From the NCBI GenBank assembly GCA_002869665.1, contig PKUG01000091.1:1-37496 (forward strand): a DNA stretch of 37,496 nucleotides. The letters run 5' to 3'. Positions 24,229-34,819 of this stretch are shown piece after piece. The DNA is from Desulfuromonas sp. GTDB taxonomy: Bacteria > Desulfobacterota > Desulfuromonadia > Desulfuromonadales > Geopsychrobacteraceae. Numbering within the stretch: position 1 is the first letter of the stretch; each line of letters starts with the position of its first letter. Made by a program: the position numbers and the translations under genes. The notes under the pieces were generated by a model, which made no database searches, was not told the DNA's origin, and was given only the letters and a program-made list of their open reading frames with translations.

Positions 24229-25395
24229 ATGAAAATGACCACCAAATCCTTGCTGACATCAGCCCTGCTCGCCTGCGGGCTGATTCTCTCCCTCGGCGCA
24301 GTTACCACCCTGGCGGCAGGCCCCGGCCAACGCCCCATGCCCGTCGTTTCGGTCATCGAGGTTGCAGCCCAGCCGTTGACCCTGACCACCGAGCTCTCCG
24401 GGCGCACGGCCCCCTATCTGGTTGCCGAAGTCCGGCCCCAGGTCGGCGGCATTCTGCAGCAGCGCCTGTTCACCGAAGGGAGCGAGGTCAAGCAGGGGGA
24501 ACTGCTTTACCAGATCGATCCGGCGACCTTCCAGGCCGCTTATGCCAGCGCCAATGCCGTACTCGCCAGGGCGGAAGCCAACCTGGTCCCGACCCGCAAC
24601 AAGGCGGAACGCTACCGTGAACTGGTCGAGGTCAAAGCGGTCAGCCAGCAGGAATATGATGACGCCGTCGCCGCCAAGCTGCTCGCCGAAGCCGATCTCG
24701 CAGCGGCCAGGGCGGCGCTTGAAAGCGCCCGTATCCACCTCGCCTATACCGGCGTCAAGGCACCGATTTCCGGCAATATCGGCCGTTCGTCGATGACCAC
24801 CGGTGCCCTGGTGACCGCCAACCAGGCTCAGGCGCTGGCGACCATCCAGCAGCTCGACCCGATCTATGTCGACGTTACCCAGTCATCCAGCGATCTGTTG
24901 CAGCTCAAACGCGGCATCGCCAGCGGCGTCCTGAAAGGGGCCGGTGATGGCGCGGCCACGGTCACCCTGCAGCTCGAAGATGGCACCCCCTATCCGCTTG
25001 AAGGGACCATGAAATTCTCCGAGGTCACCGTCGACCAGACCACCGGATCGGTCACCCTGCGTTGCCTCTTCCCCAACCCCGACGGGTTGCTGCTGCCGGG
25101 AATGTTCGTCCGTACCCGGATTGCCGCGGGGAGCAACGATCAGGCGATCCTCATCCCGCAGCGGGCCGTCACCCGCGATCAGGCCGGGAAAGCTCTGGTC
25201 ATGGTTGTCGATAACGAAGAGAAGGTTGCTGCCCGGCCGATTGATGTATTGCGCACCGTCGGCGATAACTGGCTGGTCAGTTCCGGCCTCGCCATCGGTG
25301 ACCGCGTGATCATGGAAGGGACCCAGAAGGCCCGGCCCGGGACTGCAGTCAAGGTCATTCCGTTCGCTGCCGAAGCCCAGGCTTCAAATAACTAA
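24229..25395 (+). CDS. RND efflux periplasmic adaptor (AcrA/MexA type)
   Basis: 388 aa. Signal sequence ([20 protein letters not shown]...TLAAGPG); the Cys at 16 lies inside the hydrophobic core, so it is unclear whether this is a lipoprotein, as AcrA is, or cleaved near TLAA. Next come the first barrel-sandwich half ([32 protein letters not shown]), an alpha-helical hairpin (about 100-160), the second lipoyl half ([15 protein letters not shown]) and beta-barrel ([14 protein letters not shown]). It joins the inner-membrane pump to the outer-membrane channel encoded downstream. GAGG six bases before ATG 24229. Confidence 0.93.
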   Translation: MKMTTKSLLTSALLACGLILSLGAVTTLAAGPGQRPMPVVSVIEVAAQPLTLTTELSGRTAPYLVAEVRPQVGGILQQRLFTEGSEVKQGELLYQIDPATFQAAYASANAVLARAEANLVPTRNKAERYRELVEVKAVSQQEYDDAVAAKLLAEADLAAARAALESARIHLAYTGVKAPISGNIGRSSMTTGALVTANQAQALATIQQLDPIYVDVTQSSSDLLQLKRGIASGVLKGAGDGAATVTLQLEDGTPYPLEGTMKFSEVTVDQTTGSVTLRCLFPNPDGLLLPGMFVRTRIAAGSNDQAILIPQRAVTRDQAGKALVMVVDNEEKVAARPIDVLRTVGDNWLVSSGLAIGDRVIMEGTQKARPGTAVKVIPFAAEAQASNN

Positions 25396-25406
25396 GGAGA
25401 TCGACC

Positions 25407-28400
25407 ATGGCCCGCTTTTTTATCGATCGCCCGATCTTCGCCTGGGTTATCGCCATCATCACCATGCTCGGTGGTCTGCTGGCGATCAAGACCCTGCCGG
25501 TTTCGCAATACCCACGTATCGCGCCGCCGCAGATTTCGATCAACGCCACCTATCCGGGAGCCTCGGCCCAGACCGTTCAGGACACCGTCACCCAGGTCAT
25601 CGAGCAGAAGCTCAACGGCATCGACAACCTGCTCTACATGTCCTCGACCAGTGAGTCTTCAGGCGCGCTGAGCATCAGCCTGACCTTCAAGGCCGGGACC
25701 GATCCGAACCTGGCCCAGGTCCAGGTTCAGAACAAACTGCAGCTGGCCGTACCGCTGCTGCCGCAGGTCGTCCAACAACAGGGGATCTCGGTCGTCAAAT
25801 CGACGCGGAACTTCCTGATGATCGCCGCCTTCGTCTCCGAGGACGGGTCGATGACCCGCTACGACCTGTCGGACTACGCAGTTTCGAACGTCCAGGATAT
25901 CATCAGCCGCGTCCAGGGGGTCGGCGAGGTCACCATGTTCGGTTCCCAGAACGCCATGCGCATCTGGCTCAACCCGGACCAGCTGAAGAAATACGCCATG
26001 ACCCCGGCTGACGTCACCAGCGCCCTCAAGGCCCAGAACGCCCAGGTCTCGGCCGGCCAGCTCGGCGGTCTTCCGGCCGTCGAAGGGCAGCAACTCAACG
26101 CCGCGGTCACCGTGCGCACCCTGCTGCAGACTCCCGAGGAGTTTGCCGCCATCGTTCTGCGTACCGGCGCCGATGGCTCCTCGGTTCGGCTGGATGATGT
26201 CGCCCGCATCGAGGTCGGCACCGAACGTTACGGCACCAAGGCGCGCTTCAACGGCAACCCGGCAGCCGGTCTGGCGATACGCCTGGCTTCCGACGCCAAC
26301 GCTCTCGACACCGCTGAGCGGGTCAAGGACAAGCTCGCCGAGCTGTCCGAGTTCTTCCCGGCCGGGATGAAGGTCGTTTACCCTTACGACACCTCCCCCT
26401 TCGTCAAGATCTCGATTGAAGAGGTTGTACGGACCCTGATCGAAGCGGTCTTCCTGGTCTTCGTGGTTATGTTCGTCTTTTTGCAGAACTTCCGCGCGAC
26501 CCTGATTCCGACCATCGCCGTGCCGGTCGTTCTGCTCGGCACCTTCGGTGTCCTCTCCGCCGCCGGTTATTCGATCAATACCCTGACCATGTTCGCCATG
26601 GTCCTGGCCATCGGCTTGCTCGTTGACGACGCCATCGTCGTCGTCGAAAACGTCGAACGGATCATGAGCGAAGAAGGATTATCGCCACGCCAGGCGACGA
26701 TCAAATCGATGAGTCAGATCACCGGCGCCCTGTGGGGGATCGCCCTGGTTCTCTCGGCCGTTTTCGTGCCGATGGCCTTCTTCGGCGGCTCGACCGGGGT
26801 TATCTACCGCCAGTTTTCGATCACCATCGTCTCGGCAATGATCCTCTCGGTGCTGACGGCGATGATCCTCACCCCGGCCCTCTGCGCCACTCTGCTCAAA
26901 CCGGTCCCCAAGGGGCACCGGGCAGCCGACAGCGGCTGGTTCCGCTGGTTCTTCCGCGGATTCAACAAAAGCTTCGACTGGGGCGTGTCCAAATATCAGG
27001 GCGTGGTCGGACACATGCTGCGCAAAAGTTTACGTTACCTGGTAATTTACGGGGCGATTGTCGCGGTCATGGCCTACTACTTCATTCAGATGCCAACCTC
27101 CTTCCTCCCCGAAGAGGACCAGGGGTTCATCATCTGTTCCGTCCAGCTACCAGCCGGGGCCACCGAAACCCGGACGTTGCAGATTCTCGAACAGATCGAG
27201 GATCACTTCCTCAACAAGGACAACGCGGCGGTCGATTCGCTGATCTCCGTCGCCGGCTTCAGCTTCGCCGGTCAGGGGCAGAACATGGGTCTGGCTTTCG
27301 TCAAGCTCAAGGACTGGGATCTGCGCAAGACCCCGGAGCTGCGCGCTCCGGCAGTGGCCGGACGGGCGATGGGCGCCTTCTCGCAGTACCGTGACGCCCT
27401 CGCGTTCGCCTTCGTCCCCCCGGCGGTTCTGGAATTGGGGACGGCGGGTGGTTTCGACTTCCAGCTCCAGGATCGCGGCGGCCTCGGCCATGCACAACTG
27501 ATGGCGGCCCGAAACCAGCTGCTCGGCATGGCGGCCCAGAATCCGAACCTGGTCGCCGTCCGCCCCAATGGCCAGGACGACACCCCCCAGTACCGGGTCA
27601 AGGTCGATGATGTCCGCGCCGGTGCCCTGGGGATCTCCCAGGCCGATATCAACAGCGTCATCTCCACCGCCTGGGGCAGTTCCTACGTCAACGACTTCAT
27701 CCAGGACGGGCGCGTCAAGCGCGTCTACGTCCAGGGGGACGCGCCCTTCCGCATGCAGCCGGAAGACATCAACCGCTGGTATGTACGTAACGGCAACGGC
27801 GAAATGGTCCCCTTCTCGGCCTTCAGTACCGGGGTCTGGAATTACGCTTCGCCGCGCCTTGAACGTTACAACGGCATGCCCTCGCGTAACATCAAGGGGC
27901 AGGCGGCACCGGGCTTGAGTTCCGGTCTGGCGATGGATGAAATGGAAAAGATTGCAGCGCAGCTGCCGGCGGGGATCGGTTTCGAGTGGACCGGACTCTC
28001 CTACGAGGAGCGTCTGGCCGGCGCCCAGGCCCCGGCTCTTTACGCCATCTCGTTGCTGGTCGTCTTCCTCTGCCTCGCCGCTCTCTACGAAAGCTGGGTG
28101 GTGCCGATCTCGGTCATGCTCGTGGTCCCGCTCGGGGTTGTCGGCGCAGTCCTGGCAGCGACCTCACGCGGTTATGCCAACGACATCTATTTCCAGATCG
28201 CCATCCTGACGACCATCGGTCTGTCGTCAAAGAATGCGATCCTGATCGTCGAGTTTGCCAAGGAGCAGATGGAACAGGGGATGGGACTGATCGAGGCAAC
28301 ACTCGAAGGGGCGCGCCTGCGCCTGCGGCCGATCCTGATGACCTCACTGGCCTTCTTCTTCGGCGTTCTGCCGCTGGCCCTTAACAAGGGGGCCGGTTCA

Positions 28401-28577
28401 GGTGCCCAGAATGCCATGGGTACGGCGGTCAACGGTGGCATGGTCACGGCGACGGTGCTGGCAATTTTCCTCGTGCCGGTGTTCTTCGTCGTGATCCGCC
28501 GCCTCTTTCCGGCCAAGAAAATGCGCGACGGCAAGATCGTCGCAGCGGACAGTACTGAGCAGGAGGTTGCAGAATGA
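25407..28577 (+). CDS. RND multidrug efflux pump, inner-membrane subunit (AcrB type, HAE1)
   Basis: 1056 aa, standard for AcrB-type pumps. [14 protein letters not shown] opens TM1; the proton-relay pair Asp407-Asp408 in [18 protein letters not shown] has the same numbering as E. coli AcrB, and the relay lysine is in [18 protein letters not shown]. Two large periplasmic loops follow TM1 and TM7. It would export drugs or hydrophobic compounds using proton flow. AAGGAG lies eight bases before ATG 25407, 11 bp after the adaptor stop. Confidence 0.96.
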   Translation: MARFFIDRPIFAWVIAIITMLGGLLAIKTLPVSQYPRIAPPQISINATYPGASAQTVQDTVTQVIEQKLNGIDNLLYMSSTSESSGALSISLTFKAGTDPNLAQVQVQNKLQLAVPLLPQVVQQQGISVVKSTRNFLMIAAFVSEDGSMTRYDLSDYAVSNVQDIISRVQGVGEVTMFGSQNAMRIWLNPDQLKKYAMTPADVTSALKAQNAQVSAGQLGGLPAVEGQQLNAAVTVRTLLQTPEEFAAIVLRTGADGSSVRLDDVARIEVGTERYGTKARFNGNPAAGLAIRLASDANALDTAERVKDKLAELSEFFPAGMKVVYPYDTSPFVKISIEEVVRTLIEAVFLVFVVMFVFLQNFRATLIPTIAVPVVLLGTFGVLSAAGYSINTLTMFAMVLAIGLLVDDAIVVVENVERIMSEEGLSPRQATIKSMSQITGALWGIALVLSAVFVPMAFFGGSTGVIYRQFSITIVSAMILSVLTAMILTPALCATLLKPVPKGHRAADSGWFRWFFRGFNKSFDWGVSKYQGVVGHMLRKSLRYLVIYGAIVAVMAYYFIQMPTSFLPEEDQGFIICSVQLPAGATETRTLQILEQIEDHFLNKDNAAVDSLISVAGFSFAGQGQNMGLAFVKLKDWDLRKTPELRAPAVAGRAMGAFSQYRDALAFAFVPPAVLELGTAGGFDFQLQDRGGLGHAQLMAARNQLLGMAAQNPNLVAVRPNGQDDTPQYRVKVDDVRAGALGISQADINSVISTAWGSSYVNDFIQDGRVKRVYVQGDAPFRMQPEDINRWYVRNGNGEMVPFSAFSTGVWNYASPRLERYNGMPSRNIKGQAAPGLSSGLAMDEMEKIAAQLPAGIGFEWTGLSYEERLAGAQAPALYAISLLVVFLCLAALYESWVVPISVMLVVPLGVVGAVLAATSRGYANDIYFQIAILTTIGLSSKNAILIVEFAKEQMEQGMGLIEATLEGARLRLRPILMTSLAFFFGVLPLALNKGAGSGAQNAMGTAVNGGMVTATVLAIFLVPVFFVVIRRLFPAKKMRDGKIVAADSTEQEVAE

Positions 28578-29986
28578 AAAAATTCCTGATGGCAGGATTA
28601 CTGATGGCGCTGCTCGCCCTGAGCGGCTGCGCCTCGATGGCTCCCGATTACCAGCGCCCCGCTGCCCCCGTACCGGGCACCTGGCCGACAGCTGCGGCAA
28701 CCGACAACGCGACCAGCGCAGCCGAGCTGCCGTGGCGCGAGTTCTTTACCGATGCCCAGCTCCGGCAGGTCATTGAACTGGCACTGGAGAACAACCGCGA
28801 CCTGCGTGTCGCTGCGCTCAATATCGAGCGTGCCCAGGCGCAATACCAGATCCGCGAAGCGACACTGGTGCCGCAGGTCAGCGCGACCGGCGCAGGCAGC
28901 GGCCAGCGTACCCCGGCCGATCTCAGCAGCTCCGGCTCAGCGATCGTCTCGCACAGGTACAGCGTCGGCCTCGGGGTCAGCTCTTACGAACTCGATCTCT
29001 TCGGCCGCGTCCGCAGTCTCAAGGATCAGGCTCTGGCACAGTATCTCGCGACGGAAGAAGCACGCCGCAGCGTGCAGATCGGCCTGGTTGCTGAGACCGC
29101 CCTCGGCTACCTGACCCTGGCTGCCGACCGTGAGCATCTGGCCATTGCCCGTGCCACCCTGGCCAGCCGCCAGTCCTCCTTCGACCTCAGCGAACGTCGC
29201 TATGCCGCCGGGGCGGCCTCCGCCCTCGATCTCAACCAGGCACGCAGCGGAGTCGAAGCCGCGCAGGTCGAAATCGCCCGCTACGAAGGGCAGGTTGCCC
29301 AGGACATCAACGCCCTCAACCTGGTCGTCGGTTCGACACTCCCCGATGATCTGCTCGCTCCCGACTGGGCCACACTGCGTCAATCCCTGCACAATCTGTC
29401 GCCGGGGCTGCCGTCCGATGTTCTCTTGAACCGCCCGGACATTCTCCAGGCCGAGCAACTGCTACAGGCGGCCAACGCCAACATCGGTGCCGCCCGTGCA
29501 GCCTTTTTCCCGCGGATCACTCTGACCGGTTCACTCGGGACAGCCAGCGCCGAACTGTCCGGCCTGTTCAAGGGGGGCTCGGGAACCTGGTCCTTCGCCC
29601 CGCAGGTCTCCGTGCCGATCTTCGACGCCGGCACCAACAAGGCCAATCTGAAGGTTGCCGAGACCGACCGCGAAATCGCCCTGGCCCAGTACGAAAAGGC
29701 AATTCAAAGTGCCTTCAGTAACGTTGCCAATGCCCTCGTCAACCGCGACACTATCCGCCGCCAGCTTGACGCCCAAATGGCCCTGACCTCGACCACTGCT
29801 GAGAGCTACCAACTGGCCCAGGTCCGCTTCGACAAGGGGATCGACAGCTACCTGGTTGTTCTCGATTCCCAGCGCGCCCTCTACAGCGCTCGCCAGAACC
29901 TGGTGACAACCGATTACGCCCGGGTGAGCAACCTGACCACCCTCTACCGTGTACTCGGCGGCGGGTGGGACGAAACACCGGAGTAG
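28574..29986 (+). CDS. Outer-membrane efflux lipoprotein (OprM/NodT family)
   Basis: 470 aa. Lipoprotein signal [19 protein letters not shown] with Cys19, then the family's [17 protein letters not shown]. Two TolC-type repeats follow ([21 protein letters not shown] and [29 protein letters not shown] in the first). The start overlaps the pump stop as ATGA, so the pair is coupled and the operon encodes a complete tripartite exporter. Confidence 0.94.
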   Translation: MKKFLMAGLLMALLALSGCASMAPDYQRPAAPVPGTWPTAAATDNATSAAELPWREFFTDAQLRQVIELALENNRDLRVAALNIERAQAQYQIREATLVPQVSATGAGSGQRTPADLSSSGSAIVSHRYSVGLGVSSYELDLFGRVRSLKDQALAQYLATEEARRSVQIGLVAETALGYLTLAADREHLAIARATLASRQSSFDLSERRYAAGAASALDLNQARSGVEAAQVEIARYEGQVAQDINALNLVVGSTLPDDLLAPDWATLRQSLHNLSPGLPSDVLLNRPDILQAEQLLQAANANIGAARAAFFPRITLTGSLGTASAELSGLFKGGSGTWSFAPQVSVPIFDAGTNKANLKVAETDREIALAQYEKAIQSAFSNVANALVNRDTIRRQLDAQMALTSTTAESYQLAQVRFDKGIDSYLVVLDSQRALYSARQNLVTTDYARVSNLTTLYRVLGGGWDETPE

Positions 29987-30022
29987 AACTCGCTTGACAG
30001 AATCGTCAGGCAAAGATATCCA

Positions 30023-30052
30023 AAGGGGTCAGCGAATGCTGGCCCCTTTTTT
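30023..30052 (+). terminator. Terminator of the efflux operon
   Basis: AAGGGGTCAGC pairs with GCTGGCCCCTT (one G-T), loop GAAT, then a run of T. Confidence 0.9.
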
Positions 30053-30065
30053 GTTCACGAACAAC

Positions 30066-30148
30066 AATCGGTATCGACATCGCTGTCGGAATCGGTTTTT
30101 TTCGGGTTAATGACGTATAAATTCCGATTACGATAACGATAGCGATTC
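30066..30148. repeat. Dispersed ATCG-rich inverted-repeat element, copy 2
   Basis: Left arm AATCGGTATCGACATCGCTG onward, right arm ATTCCGATTACGATAACGAT onward, with an AT-rich centre. Related to 22480-22559 in unit sequence and plan. It ends 26 bp before the pabB start. Confidence 0.55.
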
Positions 30149-30174
30149 AGAGAAATATCATCGACACGACTGAC

Positions 30175-31545
30175 ATGCCGATTACGACACTCAGTTTCCC
30201 GTTAGCTTCATTCGACCCTCTGGCCTGCCACCTGGCGCTCTGCCCGGACGGCCCCGGATTTCTCGAATCCCTCAACCCCGGCCCGAAAACCGGGCGCTAC
30301 AGCATTCTGCCACTGCGCTGGTGCGAACGTTACCGCCTGACTTCGGACGGGTTGGAGCGTTTTGTCGGGGATAAAGCATACCGGCTGGACGGCGCGCCCT
30401 TGGACGTCCTCGCTGGCATTCTCGCCGAACGGAGTATCGAACCCCATCCGAAGACCCCTTTTCCCGGCGGCTTCTTCGGCTATTTTGGCTATGACCTCGC
30501 CCGGCAGATCGAGGAGTTGCCGCAGCAAGCCCGGCGCGATCTCCCCATACCGATACTCAATCTCTACTGGATCGACGTCAGCGCTGTTTACGACCACGCC
30601 GGCAAAACCTTGACCCTCGCAAGCCTCGATCCACAGGTCGACCTGGAATGGTTTGCCGACCGCATCAGGAAATGTTCGCATGAACCGCCTGCGGCAGATC
30701 TGCACCTGCTCGAACCGCCCAAAGCGTTGCTGAGCGAAGAAGAATTTGTTGCCATAGTAAAGCGCGGCAAGGAGTATATCGCCGCCGGAGATATCTACCA
30801 GGTCAACCTCTCCTGCCGCTTTGACGCCCGGATCAATGGTTCGGCGAGCGAGCTGTACCGCCGCCTGCGTACGATCAACCCCTCCCCCTTCGCCTGCCTG
30901 TTAAAGTTCCCGGAGGTGGAAATCATCTCCAGTTCACCGGAACGGCTGGTTTCACTGCGCGCTGGACAGGCCGACACGAGACCGATTGCCGGAACCCGTC
31001 CACGCGGTTATAATCCCTCCGAGGATCAGCTCCTGGGGCGGGAACTGCTCTGTCACCCCAAGGAACGGGCCGAGCACATCATGCTCCTTGACCTCGAACG
31101 CAACGACCTCGGCAAGGTCTGTCAAAGCGGTACGGTCACGGTCGACGAACTGATGGTGCTGGAGCGCTATTCCCATGTGACCCATATCGTCTCCAACGTC
31201 AGCGGCCGGCTGAAACAGGAGTGCGGCCCCTTCGACCTGCTGCGCGCCACCTTCCCCGGCGGAACCATTACCGGGGTGCCGAAAAAGCGCTGTATGGAGA
31301 TCATCGACGAACTCGAACCGGTCGGTCGCGGGGTTTACACCGGTAGCGCCGGCTACATCAGTGCCTGCGGAACCATGGACCTGAACATCCTGATCCGCTC
31401 CTTTCAACGCGTCGGCACAACCCTCAGCTACCAGGCCGGGGCGGGAATCGTCGCCGATTCAGAGCCGGAACGGGAATGGCGCGAATGCCTGCATAAGGGG
31501 GATGCTTTGAAAACCCTGCTCGACTCTCTCGCACAAGGGGACTAG
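30175..31545 (+). CDS. pabB: Aminodeoxychorismate synthase component I
   Basis: 456 aa, the size of PabB, with GGFFGYFGYDLAR near 98-110 and the chorismate-binding domain from about 190: GDIYQVNLS, ISSSPERLV, TRPIAGTRPRG, HIMLLDLERNDLG, SHVTHIVSNV, FPGGTITGVPKKR, GSAGYI, QAGAGIVADS. It turns chorismate plus ammonia into aminodeoxychorismate for folate. Residue 272 is Ala (PIAGT) where E. coli PabB has a lysine (PIKGT), as in TrpE; with pabC directly downstream (2-bp gap) and no trp genes, PabB is still the better call. No clear ribosome binding site precedes ATG 30175. The glutaminase subunit is not in the window. Confidence 0.85.
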   Translation: MPITTLSFPLASFDPLACHLALCPDGPGFLESLNPGPKTGRYSILPLRWCERYRLTSDGLERFVGDKAYRLDGAPLDVLAGILAERSIEPHPKTPFPGGFFGYFGYDLARQIEELPQQARRDLPIPILNLYWIDVSAVYDHAGKTLTLASLDPQVDLEWFADRIRKCSHEPPAADLHLLEPPKALLSEEEFVAIVKRGKEYIAAGDIYQVNLSCRFDARINGSASELYRRLRTINPSPFACLLKFPEVEIISSSPERLVSLRAGQADTRPIAGTRPRGYNPSEDQLLGRELLCHPKERAEHIMLLDLERNDLGKVCQSGTVTVDELMVLERYSHVTHIVSNVSGRLKQECGPFDLLRATFPGGTITGVPKKRCMEIIDELEPVGRGVYTGSAGYISACGTMDLNILIRSFQRVGTTLSYQAGAGIVADSEPEREWRECLHKGDALKTLLDSLAQGD

Positions 31546-31547
31546 CG

Positions 31548-32381
31548 ATGCTCGTCTGCCTCAACGGACACTTCATTCCACGCGAAGAGGCCACCGTCGC
31601 CATCAGCAACGGCGGATTTCTCTACGGCGACACCCTGTTCGAAACCCTCAAGGCGCGGGGGAAGAAAATCCTGCTCGTCTGGCAGCATCTCGACCGCCTC
31701 GAAGATGCCGCCCGGCTGCTCGATTTTCCCATTGATCGTGAACGGATCGAACGTTCCCTTCACGAGCTGGAAGCCGGGCTCAGCGCCCCCGTATCGCGCA
31801 TACGCCTGACCTTAAGCCGCGGCAATTTCTCCACTCTCACCTGGCCCGCTACCGAGGAAGCACACTACCTGCTCACCGCAGTCCCCTACACGGAACCGGA
31901 TGACGCCCGCCGCGAAACCGGGGCAACCTGCGTTCTTGCGCCGAATCGCCGCGTCAATCCACTCAGCCACCTGCCACAGGTCAAACGTGGGAACTACGCC
32001 GACTGCCTCTACGCCTATAATCACGCCCACACGGCAGATGCCGACGAAGCGTTGTTCAGCGACGAAGAGGGCAACCTGCTCGAAGGGAGCACCAGCAACA
32101 TCTTCGCCCTGATCGACCAGCGCCTGGTCACCCCCCCCTGCACCGGGTTGGTGCTCGACGGCATCATGCGCCGCCAGGTGATCGCCGCCGCCGCCGAGTT
32201 GGGAATTCCGGTCAGCGAACGGCCGCTCCCCGTCACCGAGCTTCTGACCGCCGACGAAGCCTTCCTGACCAACTCGCTCATCGACATCCTCCCTCTCGCA
32301 ACCCTCGACGGCCAGCCGCTTAACCGTGGAGACGGGTGGAAATCGTTACTGAAAACGCTAAGGGTCAGGATAGAGACTTGA
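31548..32381 (+). CDS. pabC: Aminodeoxychorismate lyase (class IV aminotransferase fold)
   Basis: 277 aa. Class IV PLP fold: VAISNGGFLYGDTLFETL near 18-34, PLP lysine Lys146 in LPQVKRGNYADCLYA, and ALFSDEEGNLLEGSTSNIFAL, EAFLTNSLIDILPL in the C-terminal half. It releases p-aminobenzoate and pyruvate from aminodeoxychorismate. AAGGGG lies just upstream within the end of pabB, so the genes are co-translated. Branched-chain or D-amino acid aminotransferases share the fold, but the neighbour decides. Confidence 0.88.
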   Translation: MLVCLNGHFIPREEATVAISNGGFLYGDTLFETLKARGKKILLVWQHLDRLEDAARLLDFPIDRERIERSLHELEAGLSAPVSRIRLTLSRGNFSTLTWPATEEAHYLLTAVPYTEPDDARRETGATCVLAPNRRVNPLSHLPQVKRGNYADCLYAYNHAHTADADEALFSDEEGNLLEGSTSNIFALIDQRLVTPPCTGLVLDGIMRRQVIAAAAELGIPVSERPLPVTELLTADEAFLTNSLIDILPLATLDGQPLNRGDGWKSLLKTLRVRIET

Positions 32382-32405
32382 CAAACAAAGCCGGCGAACT
32401 ATAAT
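32378..32405 (+). promoter_or_regulatory. Consensus promoter of tRNA-Leu, overlapping the pabC stop
   Basis: TTGACA at 32378-32383 contains the pabC stop codon; perfect TATAAT at 32400-32405, 16-bp spacer; the tRNA begins 12 bases later. Confidence 0.85.
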
Positions 32406-32417
32406 CATCGCTCGCAT

Positions 32418-32502
32418 GCCGAAGTGGTGGAATTGGTAGACACGACGGTCTCAAACACCGTTGCCTCGCGGCGTGCCGGTTCGACTCCGGCCTTCGGTAC
32501 CA
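32418..32502 (+). tRNA. tRNA-Leu (anticodon CAA)
   Basis: 85 nt with the long variable arm of class II tRNAs, encoded CCA, and acceptor GCCGAAG/CTTCGGT. Stem ACGGT/ACCGT closes the loop CTCAAAC, anticodon CAA. A P4-type integrase gene follows, so its 3' end is probably the attachment site of the next island. Confidence 0.96.
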
Positions 32503-32514
32503 TAAAAGAGAAAC

Positions 32515-32540
32515 AGCCTCCGATTCGTCGGGGGCTTTTT
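32515..32540 (+). terminator. Terminator after tRNA-Leu
   Basis: AGCCTCCGA pairs with TCGGGGGCT (one T-G), loop TTCG, then T5. Confidence 0.85.
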
Positions 32541-32693
32541 CTTTGTCCAAATTCGTCCATACCCTTCCACACAAATCTATTTTCTTCTTTATATACAGAT
32601 ACTTGAAACATTTATTCTTTTTGTATACAATATTCAAAAAGCAACAGAACCCGACCAAAGAAATCCACATGCAGCTACCGGAAGCCAACGTTA

Positions 32694-32747
32694 TTGGGGG
32701 TACTAGACAGGGGTATCCTCTCTCAAGTTGCGCTACGGGTACCCCAA
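32694..32747. promoter_or_regulatory. GGGGTA-type repeats before the P4-type integrase
   Basis: TTGGGGGTAC (32694-32703), GGGGTATCC (32710-32718) and the inverted GTACCCCAA (32739-32747). Similar G-rich repeats occur before P4-type integrase genes (recollection) and would be arm sites or an autoregulatory operator. Confidence 0.45.
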
Positions 32748-32757
32748 AGGAGCACAG

Positions 32758-33969
32758 ATGGCCCGTTTGACTAAGCCACTCACTGCCACAGAAGTAAAGA
32801 ACGCTAAACCAGCTGCTAAACAATATAAGCTCTTTGATGGTAAGGGCTTATACCTGTTGATCAAGCCCAGCGGGAGCAAAGGATGGCGTCTCAAATATCG
32901 CTTTGGCAGCAAAGAAAAGCTTCTCTCTCTCGGCCCTTACCCCACTGTCAGCTTATCGGACGCACGAGACAAGCGCGAAACAGCCTTAAAGCAACTGGAT
33001 AAGGGCATTGACCCATCTTTAGCAAAAAAAACTGAGAAGCAGGCACTAATAGCTCAGCAAGCCAACACGTTCAAGAAACTGGCCGAAGAATGGTTCAGCC
33101 AGCAGGACTCTTTGGCTGATTCAACCAAATATCTCTTGTGGCGACGCCTTAAGCTTGATGTTTTTCCAGTCATTGGAAACTTTCCAATCAGCGAACTCAC
33201 TCCCAAAATAATTTTAGAAGGGGTGTTACGTCCGATGGAAAAACGCGGCGTAAATGAAATGACCCATCGTACTAAGAGTCTTATTTCGAGAATCTGTCGT
33301 TATGGGGTTGCTTGTGGTTATCTTGATCGGGATATTACCGTCGATCTGCGTGGAGCACTGAAACCAGTCAAAAAAGAGCACCATTCAGCTATCACAGATC
33401 CAGGCAAAGTAGGACAGCTATTGCGATCTATAGACGACTATGATGGTTCCCTTGTCGTTAAGTATGCTTTACAACTTGCGCCTCTGCTTTTTGTACGACC
33501 GGGCGAGTTACGTTCTGCAGAATGGTCTGATATTGATTTCAAAAAATCTCTATGGACAATCCCGGAGGGGAAAATGAAGATGAAACAATCACATATAGTT
33601 CCATTGCCAAAACAGGCTCTTGCAATACTCTGGAAACTTCAACCACTAACAGAGCGAAGTAAATATCTCTTTCCATCCCATCGCTCGAATACTCGCCCCC
33701 TAAGTAACAATGCCATCAACGCTGCCTTGCGTCGCATGGGATATGAAAAAAACGAAATGACGGGGCATGGATTCAGGGCAATGGCAAGAACCCTGCTCGA
33801 TGAGGTCCTGCAATTCCGACCAGACTTTATTGAACATCAGCTCGCCCATGCAGTACGTGACCCTTTAGGGAGAGCCTACAACCGCACAACGCACCTTGCT
33901 GAACGAAAAAAAATGATGCAGGAATGGGCTAATTATTTAGATGAATTGAAGAAGTATCTCAAAAAGTAA
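32758..33969 (+). CDS. P4-type tyrosine integrase (DUF4102 arm domain)
   Basis: 403 aa from ATG 32758, which has AAAGGAG upstream; an in-frame ATG 30 bases earlier has no such site. The N-terminus is the DUF4102 arm-binding domain: KLFDGKGLYLLIKPSGSKGW, then LSLGPYPTVSLSDAR (57-70). The core-binding domain spans about 105-195. Catalytic residues: Arg247 (FVRPGELR), His337-x-x-Arg340 (HGFRAMAR), His364 and Tyr374 (RAYNRT). This family usually inserts into tRNA 3' ends, here tRNA-Leu just upstream. It serves the island that carries hsdM. Confidence 0.95.
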   Translation: MARLTKPLTATEVKNAKPAAKQYKLFDGKGLYLLIKPSGSKGWRLKYRFGSKEKLLSLGPYPTVSLSDARDKRETALKQLDKGIDPSLAKKTEKQALIAQQANTFKKLAEEWFSQQDSLADSTKYLLWRRLKLDVFPVIGNFPISELTPKIILEGVLRPMEKRGVNEMTHRTKSLISRICRYGVACGYLDRDITVDLRGALKPVKKEHHSAITDPGKVGQLLRSIDDYDGSLVVKYALQLAPLLFVRPGELRSAEWSDIDFKKSLWTIPEGKMKMKQSHIVPLPKQALAILWKLQPLTERSKYLFPSHRSNTRPLSNNAINAALRRMGYEKNEMTGHGFRAMARTLLDEVLQFRPDFIEHQLAHAVRDPLGRAYNRTTHLAERKKMMQEWANYLDELKKYLKK

Positions 33970-34097
33970 TTCTACTGCAACAATGAAAAAGCTAACTCTA
34001 ACATTAGCTGATCTAATTCAACACTTTTTTCAAAACATAAAGGATTTATATCAGCTCTACCACGAAAAAGAATTTTACCGTGCAAATCGAGAAACCT

Positions 34098-34428
34098 TTA
34101 TTCCCCTGAACTTGATAAACTACAAATCTTCTGGAAGGCATCAATAGGCAAAGAGCCTAGATATTTTCTTGTATTTCCACGAACTGAAAGAGATCCTATA
34201 CAGTGCTGGATAAAATCATCATCTATATCGGAATCATTTAGCTCTAAACACAATGTCACGTTGCCCGATGATATAAACTTCAATATCCTTCCCTGAAATA
34301 TTATCAGAGCGAACGAACGCCCTCTGTATTTTGAGACAAGCGTGTTCCCAATATGACCACGTATTATATTTTAAACAATTTTCGAAGGGGTGGGTGAGTA
34401 ATGAGAAAAGTGTATCTTTTGAAATCAA
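34098..34428 (-). pseudogene. Frameshifted remnant of a small gene, unknown
   Basis: Two overlapping minus-strand frames read like one protein broken by a frameshift: 34428-34234 gives MISKDTLFSLLTHPFENCLK...FVRSDNISGKD, and the frame ending at 34098 continues LKFISSGNVTLCLELNDSD...LPIDAFQKICSLSSSGE. The junction lies near 34285-34300. Together they would make about 110 aa. I recognise no family. The rest of 33970-34582 holds no other gene that I can support. Confidence 0.35.
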
Positions 34429-34582
34429 CAGTCTAAACGGGCGAAATCAGCTAAAATCGTTTGATATTTGCCTTGAAATATTGCATCCTTAGGGAGTTTT
34501 TATGATGGGAGGGGGTCCCTTCATTTTACCCACCATCTATGAAAAGCACTTGCTCTTCCACATTCTATTTGGAGCAAAGAGA

Positions 34583-34792
34583 ATGTCGGAAACGGAAGAC
34601 CGCTGGTTATCCATACGTGAGATTTGCGAACATCTGGGAGTTATCAGCGACACTGTTTATAAATGGATTGACAAATATGCGATGCCCGCCCATCGCATGG
34701 GGCGTCTTTGGAAATTTAAGAAAGACGAAGTTGACGAGTGGGTTAAAGCTGGAGGTGCGAGATCTCTCAGTAATAGCGATAAAAAAGAATAA
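34583..34792 (+). CDS. Helix-turn-helix (excisionase/MerR-type) DNA-binding protein
   Basis: 69 aa from ATG 34583 (MSETEDRWLSIREICEHLGV), with GGAG nine bases upstream; a longer frame from 34502 is open but adds an unlikely hydrophobic start. The pattern LSIREICEHLGVISDTVYKWIDKYAMPAHRMGRLWKFKKDEVDEW, given here by its main parts, is the helix_turn_helix_17/excisionase domain. It ends 27 bp before hsdM on the same strand, so it may regulate the restriction-modification operon or act as the island's excision factor. Confidence 0.85.
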   Translation: MSETEDRWLSIREICEHLGVISDTVYKWIDKYAMPAHRMGRLWKFKKDEVDEWVKAGGARSLSNSDKKE

Positions 34793-34819
34793 TCACTTTG
34801 AAAACGGAGATTGGTATAG

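Noticed and set aside
30175-31545. Anthranilate synthase (trpE) call for the chorismate enzyme
   Set aside because: PIAGT fits TrpE, but the length, the short N-terminal half and the adjacent pabC favour PabB; the doubt is reported as a finding.
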